NCBI GenBank assembly: GCA_903845455.1 | Contig: CAIMXN010000191.1 | Location: forward strand, 1 to 10,735 | DNA from: an uncultured beta proteobacterium | Lineage (GTDB): Bacteria; Pseudomonadota; Gammaproteobacteria; Burkholderiales; Burkholderiaceae | Reading direction: 5' to 3' | DNA length: 10,735 bases | Part shown: positions 1 through 6,390 of the stretch, in pieces | Numbering within the stretch: position 1 is the stretch's first letter | How the letters are laid out: each line of letters starts with the position of its first letter | Position numbers and translations under genes: made by a program | Notes under the pieces: generated by a model | Seen by the model: the letters and a program-made list of their open reading frames with translations, nothing else | What the model was told of the DNA's origin: nothing | The model's database searches: none

Positions 1-108
1 AAGCTATTGTAAAATCACGCAAAATCATGAAATATCTCATGGTGTTGGGTAAAAGGTTGTAAATGTAGGGCCCAAACACTTTTAGGAATTTTTGCCAAGG
101 TAAACATA
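1..108. promoter_or_regulatory. Upstream region of the cytochrome c4 gene
   Basis: I see no gene here. A short AAGG (97-100) lies 8 nt before the cytochrome ATG and serves as its ribosome binding site. No convincing -35/-10 pair for the plus strand could be fixed. On the minus strand ATTGTA (6-11) reads TACAAT, a possible -10 box for a divergent gene outside the window. In related betaproteobacteria the GTPase gene engB often lies divergent to cytochrome c4, but nothing in the window proves that here. Confidence 0.35.
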
Positions 109-834
109 ATGCGTCAAAGCTCTCAAATCTCCAAATTAACTAGCTTAAGTACCGGTTTTGCGATCATCTCTATTTTCGCTCTGACCAGCATTTCTGGTAT
201 AGCCAATGCTTCTGATGCTGCTCCTACAGCCCCTGTTGCTGAGGCAAAGGCAGTTGTCCCAGCTAAGCCTAAAGCAGATGCTGCTGCAGGTGAGGCCCTT
301 TACTCTAATGGTGACCCTAGTCGTGGCGTAACAGCCTGTGTGAGCTGTCACGGCGCTAATGGCAAGAGTGCTGTTGGCTCATGGCCTAAATTATCTGCCC
401 AGCACGCTGCTTACCTTACAAAACAGTTGAAAAACTTTAAAGAGGGTAGCCGTGCTAATCCAGTGATGATGGGTATGGCTGCAACCCTGACCGAACAAGA
501 TATGCTCAATATCTCCGCTTATTTAGTGAAGCAAGAGCCTGCTTTAGGTGTTGCGCAAGATAAGGCAACCATTGAGCTTGGTAAAAGTATCTATCGCGGC
601 GGTATCGCTTCTAAGGGCGTGCCAGCTTGTGCAGCCTGTCATAGCCCTAATGGTGCAGGTATACCAGCGCAATATCCTCGTTTATCTGGCCAGTGGGCTG
701 AATATACTAGTGCCCAATTGCTTGCTTTCCGTGAAGGCACTCGTAAAAATAGTCCGCAGATGGCAATCGTTGCTGCAAGACTTTCTGATCAGGAGATGAA
801 AGCAGTTGCAGACTACATGGCTGGCTTACGCTAA
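109..834 (+). CDS. Di-heme cytochrome c4, periplasmic
   Basis: This is a periplasmic electron carrier of the cytochrome c4 family, which passes electrons from the bc1 complex toward terminal oxidases. The 241-residue protein has an N-terminal signal peptide with a likely cut after Ala34 (I-A-N-A), then an Ala/Pro-rich linker to about residue 57. Two homologous class I cytochrome c domains follow, each with a heme-binding CXXCH: CVSCH at 77-81 and CAACH at 174-178. The Met axial ligands are probably Met120 or Met121 in the first domain and Met218 in the second, each in an R-x-N...M context before a conserved Leu. The duplicated layout and length fit c4. The start is supported by AAGG 8 nt upstream and the signal peptide directly after it. 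It is transcribed alone and ends at a strong hairpin terminator, convergent with lysA. Confidence 0.93.
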   Translation: MRQSSQISKLTSLSTGFAIISIFALTSISGIANASDAAPTAPVAEAKAVVPAKPKADAAAGEALYSNGDPSRGVTACVSCHGANGKSAVGSWPKLSAQHAAYLTKQLKNFKEGSRANPVMMGMAATLTEQDMLNISAYLVKQEPALGVAQDKATIELGKSIYRGGIASKGVPACAACHSPNGAGIPAQYPRLSGQWAEYTSAQLLAFREGTRKNSPQMAIVAARLSDQEMKAVADYMAGLR

Positions 835-854
835 TAGCAACCCGTATTAAAATT

Positions 855-883
855 AAACCCCGCTAAATAAGCGGGGTTTTTTA
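855..883. terminator. Bidirectional intrinsic terminator between cytochrome c4 and lysA
   Basis: A perfect 9-bp stem, AAACCCCGC (855-863) with GCGGGGTTT (871-879), encloses a 7-nt loop and runs into a T tract (877-882), the classic form of an intrinsic terminator for the plus-strand cytochrome gene. On the minus strand the same stem is followed by TTTAATTTTAA, so it can also stop lysA transcription, whose stop codon lies 39 nt away. Confidence 0.9.
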
Positions 884-918
884 TTGCCTAAGCCTTAATG
901 CTCAAAAATTTAATTGTC

Positions 919-2217
919 TTATTTAGGCAAAAGGCTCTCATTGGCGAAAAGATCTTTGATTTTCTCGCGCTCCCTAATCACATAAGCATTTTTTCCGTCG
1001 ACCATAATCTCAGCAGGTTTGGGTCTAGTGTTGTAGTTTGAAGCCATGACAAAGCCGTAAGCACCGGCTGACAGAATGGCTAAAAGATCACCTTCTTCAA
1101 CTGCAAGATTGCGGTCTTTACCAAGCCAGTCACCAGATTCACACACAGGACCAACAACGTCATAGGTGATGCTTTTAACGGCTTTATCGGCTACTGGAAC
1201 GATGCTGTGATATGCCTCATATAGAGCAGGACGCATGAGTTCGGTCATCGCTGCATCAACGATGCAAAAGTTTTTCTCTACACCTGGTTTGAGATATTCA
1301 ACTGAAGTTAATAGAACGCCAGCATTGCCAACTAAGGATCTACCAGGTTCAAGCACTACATCTAAATGCCCAAAGCCACGTTCTGCAACATGATTGAGCA
1401 ATGTGTTGGTGAAGTCAGTAATGTCGGGTGGTGTTTCTTCGCCATAGGAAATGCCAAGGCCGCCACCAAGGTCGAGATGGTGAATCTCGATTCCCTCTCT
1501 ATGAAGGTGGGATACAAGGTCCAATACTTTATCGAGCGCATCAAGATAGGGTGCGGTAGTAGTGATTTGTGAACCGATGTGGCAATCAATGCCAACGACA
1601 TCAATTTGTGAAAGTAAGGCTGCTTCACGATATGTTTTTAAAACCTCGTGATAGGCGATGCCAAATTTATTGTCCTTCAATCCAGTAGAAATATAAGGAT
1701 GCGTTTGTGCATCAACATCTGGGTTAACGCGCAAGGAGATAGGTGCGCGACAATCTAGTGATTGAGCGATGCGGTTGATTTTCTGTAGTTCTGCAATAGA
1801 TTCAACATTGATGCATTTAACGCCGATTTTTAATGCTTGCACGATTTCATCTGCAGACTTTCCAACGCCAGCAAATACCAAACTTTTGGGGTCTGCCCCA
1901 ATTGCAAGGGCGCGCGCTAATTCACCGCCACTGACCAAGTCAAAGCCAGCGCCTAATTTTTTAAAGCAATCTATCACTGCTAAATTGCTATTGGCTTTCA
2001 TTGCAAAATGAACACGGGCACGACGTTTGCCCTTGCCATCTACACAAGCACGGTCATATGCTTGGTAAGCCTCGGTTAATGCCTTTTTACTATAGACATA
2101 GAGTGGCGTGCCAAACTCTTTTGCTAAGTCTGCTAAAGGAACTTCTTCTGCATACCAGGCGCCATTGCGCTCTGAAAATCCAGATAATGTAGGAAGAGGA
2201 ATTGCAGTACTTTTCAT
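919..2217 (-). CDS. lysA: Diaminopimelate decarboxylase
   Basis: LysA decarboxylates meso-2,6-diaminopimelate to L-lysine, the last step of the DAP pathway, in the cytoplasm with pyridoxal phosphate. The 432-residue sequence is a complete fold-type III (alanine-racemase-like) decarboxylase. Lys74 in AMKAN is the Schiff-base lysine. HIGSQ (213-217), the glycine-rich GGGLGI (251-256) for phosphate binding and EPGR (290-293) complete the barrel site. The C-terminal beta domain holds CESGD (359-363), whose Cys reaches the partner subunit's active site, and GAYG (385-388). Its ATG overlaps the lptM stop as ATGA, so translation is probably coupled to that lipoprotein gene. Transcription likely starts at the lptM promoter and ends at the shared hairpin past its stop. 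lptM-lysA-cyaY is a familiar neighbourhood in beta- and gammaproteobacteria. Confidence 0.97.
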   Translation of the reverse strand: MKSTAIPLPTLSGFSERNGAWYAEEVPLADLAKEFGTPLYVYSKKALTEAYQAYDRACVDGKGKRRARVHFAMKANSNLAVIDCFKKLGAGFDLVSGGELARALAIGADPKSLVFAGVGKSADEIVQALKIGVKCINVESIAELQKINRIAQSLDCRAPISLRVNPDVDAQTHPYISTGLKDNKFGIAYHEVLKTYREAALLSQIDVVGIDCHIGSQITTTAPYLDALDKVLDLVSHLHREGIEIHHLDLGGGLGISYGEETPPDITDFTNTLLNHVAERGFGHLDVVLEPGRSLVGNAGVLLTSVEYLKPGVEKNFCIVDAAMTELMRPALYEAYHSIVPVADKAVKSITYDVVGPVCESGDWLGKDRNLAVEEGDLLAILSAGAYGFVMASNYNTRPKPAEIMVDGKNAYVIREREKIKDLFANESLLPK

Positions 2218-2405
2218 TGCTTTACAGTAGTAGGGTCAGTTTCGCTAGGGTTTTGGGGTGGATATAGCTTACCTTTAGGCTCTGGCTCGCTTGGGGCTAT
2301 AGGAGCGGGCAGCGGGGTTGGCAAATAAAGCGGTCCTCTAACCCCACATCCCACAAGGGATATTAGGAAGCTAATACTGAAGGTTCTTATAAGAATCGCT
2401 ATCAT
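2214..2405 (-). CDS. lptM: LptM-family small lipoprotein
   Basis: This is a 63-residue lipoprotein of the LptM (YifL) family. The N terminus is a hydrophobic signal with a lipobox ending L-V-G-C, so Cys20 should be lipidated after signal peptidase II cleavage. The signature directly after the Cys, GVRGPLYLP (21-29), matches the conserved C-G-x-K/R-G-P-L-Y-x-P block of the family. In E. coli LptM binds the LptDE LPS translocon and promotes LptD oxidation; a role in outer-membrane LPS transport is inferred here from family membership. The rest is a low-complexity Pro/Glu-rich tail. A weak GAGA (2412-2415 on the plus coordinates) precedes the ATG. The stop codon overlaps the lysA start by ATGA, placing it first in an lptM-lysA operon. 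Its start is only 2 bp from the farthest possible cyaY start. Confidence 0.87.
   Translation of the reverse strand: MIAILIRTFSISFLISLVGCGVRGPLYLPTPLPAPIAPSEPEPKGKLYPPQNPSETDPTTVKQ
2377..2405 (+). promoter_or_regulatory. Possible cyaY promoter inside lptM 5' end
   Basis: CTGAAG (2377-2382) and TATCAT (2400-2405) are spaced by 17 bp. The -10 matches TATAAT at five of six positions, the -35 only at three. The transcript would start near 2412, which would leave out the ATG at 2408 and favour a cyaY start at 2438. Weak evidence. Confidence 0.3.
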
Positions 2406-2407
2406 GA

Positions 2408-2833
2408 ATGTCTCTAAAACGAATGATTGAATATAGCATGCAGGACTCTCAAATCAAGTCAAATAATTCAAGTCCAGAATCGATTGATGACAAGCAATTT
2501 TATCAATTGGGAGCTCATTTACTGCACTCAATTGAAGTGGCTTTAGAGGCAGCTGACGACCAATTAGATCTGGATTTAGACGTAGAACGTCAGGGTGGTA
2601 ATGTTATTAATATTCGCTTTCAGGATCGAAGCGTTATCGTAGTGAATACACAAGCACCATTGCATGAGATTTGGGTTGCAGCGAAGTCTGGTGGGTATCA
2701 CTATCGTTGGGCGGGGACATTAGCTTCGCCATTATGGTTAGACACTAAAACTGGTCATGAATTATTAAGTGACTTATCTGAATTTGCTAGCGCTCAATCA
2801 GGCAAGTCAGTAAAGATTGATTTATTGAAATAG
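2408..2833 (+). CDS. cyaY: Iron-sulfur cluster assembly protein CyaY (frataxin)
   Basis: CyaY is bacterial frataxin, an acidic iron-binding protein that modulates the IscS/IscU iron-sulfur assembly machine. The frataxin domain runs from about residue 28 (DKQFYQLG) to the end. It shows the acidic first helix and ridge (many Asp/Glu between 42 and 60), the beta-sheet segment GGNVINIRF, the conserved HEIWVA, and a WLDT segment near the C terminus. Typical CyaY is about 105-110 residues. This frame gives 141, so 25-30 residues at the N terminus are not part of the fold. The start is uncertain: ATG at 2408, 2423 or 2438 are all in frame and none has a good Shine-Dalgarno. The predicted promoter positions favour 2438 (131 residues). 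It is divergent from lptM and its stop is 12 bp from that of aroB, which converges on it. Confidence 0.9.
   Translation: MSLKRMIEYSMQDSQIKSNNSSPESIDDKQFYQLGAHLLHSIEVALEAADDQLDLDLDVERQGGNVINIRFQDRSVIVVNTQAPLHEIWVAAKSGGYHYRWAGTLASPLWLDTKTGHELLSDLSEFASAQSGKSVKIDLLK
2430..2457 (-). promoter_or_regulatory. Predicted sigma70 promoter for lptM-lysA
   Basis: Read on the minus strand, TTGATT (2452-2457) and TATATT (2430-2435) are separated by 16 bp, with TG one base before the -10, giving an extended -10 form. The start of transcription would be near 2422, about 17 nt before the lptM ATG. The element lies inside or across the 5' end of the divergent cyaY reading frame. This is a visual match to consensus only. 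Confidence 0.55.
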
Positions 2834-2845
2834 CTATCCAGTAAA

Positions 2846-3928
2846 TTAAGCTGCGCCCGAAGCTTTGAGGGTTTCAATCACGGTTGCATCCGGTACGCTC
2901 TTGATGTGTGCTTTACCAATTTTTTCTAAAAGTACATAGCGAATGGTTCCACCTTCGGTCTTTTTATCTACTTGCATAAGCTCCATATAACGCTCAGTAC
3001 CAAATTTTGGCGGCTCAATGGGAAGCTTCATGGATTGGATGATGTTTGTGAGGCGATCAAGCTCTGCTTGAGTGATTTGCCCAAGCCGGCAAGAAAGGTT
3101 TGCACCTAAAACCATGCCACAACCTACTGCTTCACCGTGTAGCCACTTTCCATAACCCATCCCAGCTTCAATTGCGTGGCCGAAGGTATGACCAAAGTTT
3201 AGGGTTGCCCGCACACCGCCTTCTCTTTCATCTGCGGAAACTACCGCAGACTTAATTTCACAAGATCGTAAAACCGCATGTGCCATGGCCTCTGTATCGC
3301 AAGTCAACAAGGCTTGCGTATGAGCCTCAATCCAGTCTAAGAATTGCGCATCAGCAATGACGCCGTGCTTGATGACTTCTGCCAAGCCAGCAGAAAGCTC
3401 ACGTGGAGGAAGGGTTTTTAAAGTATTTAAATCGGCTATTACTGCTTCAGGCTGATGAAATGCGCCAATCATATTTTTGCCAAGCGGATGGTTAATACCG
3501 GTTTTGCCACCAACCGATGAATCGACTTGTGCCAATAAGGTAGTGGGTACTTGAATAAAACGAATACCGCGCATAAAGCTAGCAGCCGCAAAGCCAGTCA
3601 TATCCCCAATGACACCGCCACCTAAGGCAACCAGCATCGTCTGCCGGTCGGCACCATGAGTGAGCAGGGCATCAAAAATGAGCTGGAGATGTTTCCAGTC
3701 TTTATAAGATTCACCATCAGGCAAAACAATTCTTCTGACGGGTTTGCCTAAAGTTTCTAAAGTTTTAGTGAGCCGATCTGCATAAAGTGGTTCAATCGTT
3801 GTATTGGTAACAATATAAATTGAAGTTGCTTTCTCGCAAGCGCTAAAGAGTACGGGTTGATCAATTAAGCCCCCGCCAATATAGATTGGATAACTTCTAC
3901 TGCCGAGATCTACTTCAAGTGTTTTCAT
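2846..3928 (-). CDS. aroB: 3-dehydroquinate synthase
   Basis: AroB converts DAHP to 3-dehydroquinate, the second step of the shikimate pathway, using NAD+ and a divalent metal in the cytoplasm. From the ATG at 3928 the protein has 360 residues, the normal length. NAD binding is shown by GGGVIGD (103-109). DSSVGGKTG (136-144) and PLGKN (148-152) are the conserved substrate and cofactor segment. The metal ligands are Glu184 in GLAEVIK, His247 in NFGHTFGH and His264 in WLHGEAV. The ATG was chosen because family members begin a few residues before the RSYPI segment. A TTG 24 nt upstream is in frame but would overlap aroK. The gene follows aroK by 7 bp and is last in the secretin-aroK-aroB operon. 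No good Shine-Dalgarno is visible, so translation is probably coupled to aroK. Confidence 0.96.
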   Translation of the reverse strand: MKTLEVDLGSRSYPIYIGGGLIDQPVLFSACEKATSIYIVTNTTIEPLYADRLTKTLETLGKPVRRIVLPDGESYKDWKHLQLIFDALLTHGADRQTMLVALGGGVIGDMTGFAAASFMRGIRFIQVPTTLLAQVDSSVGGKTGINHPLGKNMIGAFHQPEAVIADLNTLKTLPPRELSAGLAEVIKHGVIADAQFLDWIEAHTQALLTCDTEAMAHAVLRSCEIKSAVVSADEREGGVRATLNFGHTFGHAIEAGMGYGKWLHGEAVGCGMVLGANLSCRLGQITQAELDRLTNIIQSMKLPIEPPKFGTERYMELMQVDKKTEGGTIRYVLLEKIGKAHIKSVPDATVIETLKASGAA

Positions 3929-3935
3929 AAGAATT

Positions 3936-4460
3936 TCAGGAGGAAAGTTCAAGCTGCATGATTAAGGTGTTGACCAATTGATTGACGCTGGGCTTGCCTG
4001 TTTCAATCACATGATCTGCGATTTCACGATAGAGGGGGTCGCGAAGTGCATATAAATCTTCTAAGATTTTTTTGGCATCGCCATTCTTTAAGAGTGGTCT
4101 ACCTTCACCACCTTTAGTACGGTGCCAAAGCTCAATTGGGTTTGCGTGAAGGTAGATAACCACTCCCCTCTCGACGAGCGCTTTGCGATTTTCCGGAAGC
4201 AGGACTGCCCCGCCTCCAGTTGCTAGAATAATATCGTGTTCAGCAGTGATTTCATTAATGGCCTGGGCTTCACGCTTTCGAAAACCTGCTTCGCCCTCCA
4301 TCTCAAAGATCACTGGAATTTTTACACCGCATCGTTCCTCAATGACATGGTCGGCATCTAGAAAGCGCCGACCTAGTTTTTTAGCGAGTACTTTTCCAAC
4401 CGTCGATTTTCCAGCGCCCATGAGGCCGATCAGAAAAATATTGTTGGATGCAGAGTTCAC
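3936..4460 (-). CDS. aroK: Shikimate kinase
   Basis: AroK phosphorylates shikimate to shikimate 3-phosphate with ATP, the fifth step of the shikimate pathway. The 174-residue protein is a complete P-loop kinase. The Walker A motif GLMGAGKST spans 12-20. Asp35 and Asp37 in LDAD belong to the Mg and shikimate site, and Arg61 (F-R-K-R-E) and GGG (82-84) also contact shikimate. GGEGRPLL (117-124) is the lid with its essential Arg, and LRDPLY (139-144) is the adenine-side motif. The start is GTG at 4460. The only nearby in-frame ATG codes Met14 inside the P-loop and cannot be the start. AAGG abuts the GTG, too close for a standard ribosome binding site. The gene starts 12 bp after the secretin stop and ends 7 bp before the aroB ATG, matching the common pilQ-aroK-aroB order. 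Confidence 0.96.
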   Translation of the reverse strand: MNSASNNIFLIGLMGAGKSTVGKVLAKKLGRRFLDADHVIEERCGVKIPVIFEMEGEAGFRKREAQAINEITAEHDIILATGGGAVLLPENRKALVERGVVIYLHANPIELWHRTKGGEGRPLLKNGDAKKILEDLYALRDPLYREIADHVIETGKPSVNQLVNTLIMQLELSS

Positions 4461-4472
4461 CCTTGGATTTTA

Positions 4473-5582
4473 TTAGGGTTTATCGAGAACAGTAGGAGTT
4501 AAAAACACTAGCAGCTCAGTTTTATCTTGCAACTTTGATTTATGCCTAAATAAATGGCCTATGAGGGGGATGTCACCCAATAAAGGGACCTTGACCTCAT
4601 CTTCACGGTCAGTAGTTTGAAAAATACCTCCAATGATGGCGGTGCCCCCATTTTCTACAGTCACTTCCGAACTGAGGTTTTTGGTGTCAATCGCATAGCC
4701 CTGCTCGGTTTTCATGCCAATAGTGTCTTTATTGATGCCTACTAGCATTGAAATCTTCCCATCGGGATGGATTTTAGGCAACACCTCTAATCGCAGGTTT
4801 GCCTTGCGGAACTGTAATTTGCTGCCGCTTTGGGAAGTTGTTTGATAAGGTAACTCTGTTCCTTGTTCAATTGTTGCCTTCACTTGATCTCCAGTCATGA
4901 TGCGGGGATTGGAAAGAATTTTCCCCTGGCCATCTGACTCGAGTGCGGATAGTTCAATTTGTAATAGGCGACTTGCGTTCTTCGACACTAAGGTAGCAGC
5001 AAGACTTGCTGGGTTAAAACCACTGAGACCTGCCCCTGCCAAATCAAGCTTTCCACCCATTTTGTGATCTGGATGACCCCCAATCACATTGGCTTCATAT
5101 CCCAACTTCATACCAAGTTCGCGTGCAAATCGTTGGTCTGCTTCTACGATTCTGGCTTCAATGAGAATTTGCCTTGGGCTATTAATATGGTCTCCTCCAA
5201 AGGGTAAGGCAGCATCTTCTCTACGGAATTTTTGAAATGCCTGTATTTCTGAATGAGGGCCAATCCAGTAGATATCACCATTGCGGGCTAAGCGCAGACC
5301 CCTGCTGGCTATGATGGAATGCAGGGCTGTTTGCCAGGGGGTGTTGCTTAGGTCAACCGAAATCGTGCCTTTAATAGATTCACTGAGAAGAAAATTGGTA
5401 CCCCCTATTTTGGCTAGAATTTGGAGAAGCTCCGATAATTCGATATCCGTAAATTGCAAGCTAATGGGTGTATCTGGGGCTATTGGAGTCGGATTGTTTG
5501 CTTCTGCTGAACCCATCCAAAAAGTGATGGAAAACGCAAAGGAAGCTACGCAAATTTGGATTTTGAAGAGTGGTGTTTTCAT
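4473..5582 (-). CDS. pilQ: Short secretin, PilQ/HofQ-like, lacking N1 and AMIN domains
   Basis: Secretins are outer-membrane ring channels for type IV pili, DNA uptake or type II secretion. After a signal peptide (cut probably near Ala26-Ala28) comes an N0/STN domain at about 40-108 (SLQFTDIELSELLQIL, then the PWQTAL element). Only about 28 residues follow before the secretin core begins at ILIEARIVEAD (139-149). The core is complete: LSNPRIMT (223-230), TIEQGTELPYQ (237-247), the GGTAIIGGI strand (312-320), and the C-terminal VPLLGDIPLIGHLF (332-345) plus ELLVFLTP (356-363). PilQ proteins of relatives are about 700 residues with AMIN and N1 domains; both are absent here. At 369 residues it is even shorter than E. 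coli HofQ. Its ATG overlaps the stop of the upstream membrane-protein gene (ATGA). The fold is clear; whether it serves pili, competence or another export path is not. Confidence 0.88.
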   Translation of the reverse strand: MKTPLFKIQICVASFAFSITFWMGSAEANNPTPIAPDTPISLQFTDIELSELLQILAKIGGTNFLLSESIKGTISVDLSNTPWQTALHSIIASRGLRLARNGDIYWIGPHSEIQAFQKFRREDAALPFGGDHINSPRQILIEARIVEADQRFARELGMKLGYEANVIGGHPDHKMGGKLDLAGAGLSGFNPASLAATLVSKNASRLLQIELSALESDGQGKILSNPRIMTGDQVKATIEQGTELPYQTTSQSGSKLQFRKANLRLEVLPKIHPDGKISMLVGINKDTIGMKTEQGYAIDTKNLSSEVTVENGGTAIIGGIFQTTDREDEVKVPLLGDIPLIGHLFRHKSKLQDKTELLVFLTPTVLDKP

Positions 5583-6259
5583 TCGATCTTTGATGCTTTC
5601 AGAGTTAAGGATTTACCTTTGGAGTTAGTGATAGTTGCCTGGTCTTTTTGGATCTCAGCAAGGCGCCAGTCACCCAAAGCTGGGTTACCGAGTTGTAAGG
5701 TGAATCTGGCTTTGCTGGATATGAAAAAAGCCTGTTGAACACCGCTAACTTGAGTCATGCCTAAATAGCGCCAACGGCGCAGCTCAAGTTCTTGGGAGTC
5801 AACCTTGGGAGGGCTTGATATTTTGGTTTGCGGTGTAGTTGATAATTTAGAGTGAATACTCACTTCTAATTCATCTATTACTTGATATAGCTCATCTTGT
5901 GTTGTTTCTACATCATGGCGATATTGTGCAAATTCTTTCTTGAGTTCAGTAAGCTGTTTTTGGGTGCCCTCAAGCACAAGTCGGGAATCGGTTTTTACAG
6001 ACTCAAACCCTAAAAAGATCAGTGTAATAAGAACAAGTGTGAAACCGATAAAAGCTAGAAAAATCCATAAGTGCTTACTTATTAGCGGTAAATCCAAATT
6101 ACTTAGAGGGCTATTTTTTTGGCGATGAGACCCTGGATGGGTTGCCTCTTTAGGTGTGTTGGACTTACGAATACCATGGGGATCTGGGATGGCAGGATCG
6201 TCCCCTAGTTCGCTCAGAATGTCATCAAAAGACTGTGGGGAAATATGTCGGGTAGCCAT
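5579..6259 (-). CDS. Inner-membrane secretin partner, GspC/PilP-like (tentative)
   Basis: I do not recognise this as a named family. The 226-residue protein has a polar, partly acidic cytoplasmic N terminus (1-60), one strong transmembrane helix (about 63-85), a charged heptad-like helix likely to form a coiled coil (about 92-138), a Ser/Pro linker (139-153), and a beta-rich C-terminal domain (160-226). The last part has the pattern of the GspC homology region or PilP C-terminal domain: RYLGM, then AFFIS, then LQLGNPALGDWRL and a closing G-K-S-L-T-L strand. Those domains bind the N0 domain of secretins, and this gene is translationally coupled (ATGA) to a secretin that keeps N0. It sits where pilM-N-O-P stand in relatives, first in the operon and divergent from mrcA. 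The link to GspC/PilP is inferred from pattern and context, not proven by alignment. Confidence 0.6.
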   Translation of the reverse strand: MATRHISPQSFDDILSELGDDPAIPDPHGIRKSNTPKEATHPGSHRQKNSPLSNLDLPLISKHLWIFLAFIGFTLVLITLIFLGFESVKTDSRLVLEGTQKQLTELKKEFAQYRHDVETTQDELYQVIDELEVSIHSKLSTTPQTKISSPPKVDSQELELRRWRYLGMTQVSGVQQAFFISSKARFTLQLGNPALGDWRLAEIQKDQATITNSKGKSLTLKASKIE

Positions 6260-6293
6260 ACCCCATTGTTCATTTGTAGAAGTGGAAAAGCTA

Positions 6294-6320
6294 TCAGACA
6301 GGTCAGATCCTTCTGTCAGA
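6294..6320. repeat. Imperfect inverted repeat, possible operator
   Basis: The arms TCAGACAG (6294-6301) and CTGTCAGA (6313-6320) match as an inverted repeat at 7 of 8 positions with an 11-bp spacer. The left arm overlaps the candidate -35 of the minus-strand operon. It could be a binding site for a dimeric regulator or a chance dyad. Confidence 0.3.
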
Positions 6321-6376
6321 AAATACTTCCAAGATTTTCTAAGTACTAGAGTTTTAGAGAAGCACGGTAAGCACCC

Positions 6377-6382
6377 TATAAT
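6377..6382 (+). promoter_or_regulatory. Consensus -10 box just before mrcA
   Basis: The TATAAT here is a perfect sigma70 -10 hexamer, ending 8 nt before the mrcA ATG. The -35 position 17 bp upstream (TTAGAG, 6354-6359) is poor. If used, transcription would begin about 1-2 nt before the ATG and give a nearly leaderless mRNA. Confidence 0.45.
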
Positions 6383-6390
6383 TTGAGCTT

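Larger units (their letters stand above)
6260..6390. promoter_or_regulatory. Divergent promoter region between secretin operon and mrcA
   Basis: This 131-bp gap must hold promoters for both directions. On the minus strand CTGTCT (6296-6301) and TACAAA (6273-6278) are spaced by 17 bp, a weak candidate for the secretin operon. On the plus strand a perfect TATAAT stands at 6377-6382. An imperfect dyad lies between them. I see no small gene here. Confidence 0.5.

Noticed and set aside
548..799. Second plus-strand frame inside cytochrome c4
   Set aside because: It overlaps the second heme domain out of frame and has no ribosome binding site; the cytochrome frame explains the conservation.
3929..3952. 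Upstream TTG start for aroB at 3952
   Set aside because: It would overlap the aroK end and add residues not found in the family; ATG 3928 fits the usual AroB N terminus.
4473..5582. Secretin as a pseudogene fragment of pilQ
   Set aside because: The gene has its own signal peptide directly before N0, no frameshift or internal stop, and a complete core; loss of N1 and AMIN looks clean rather than decayed.
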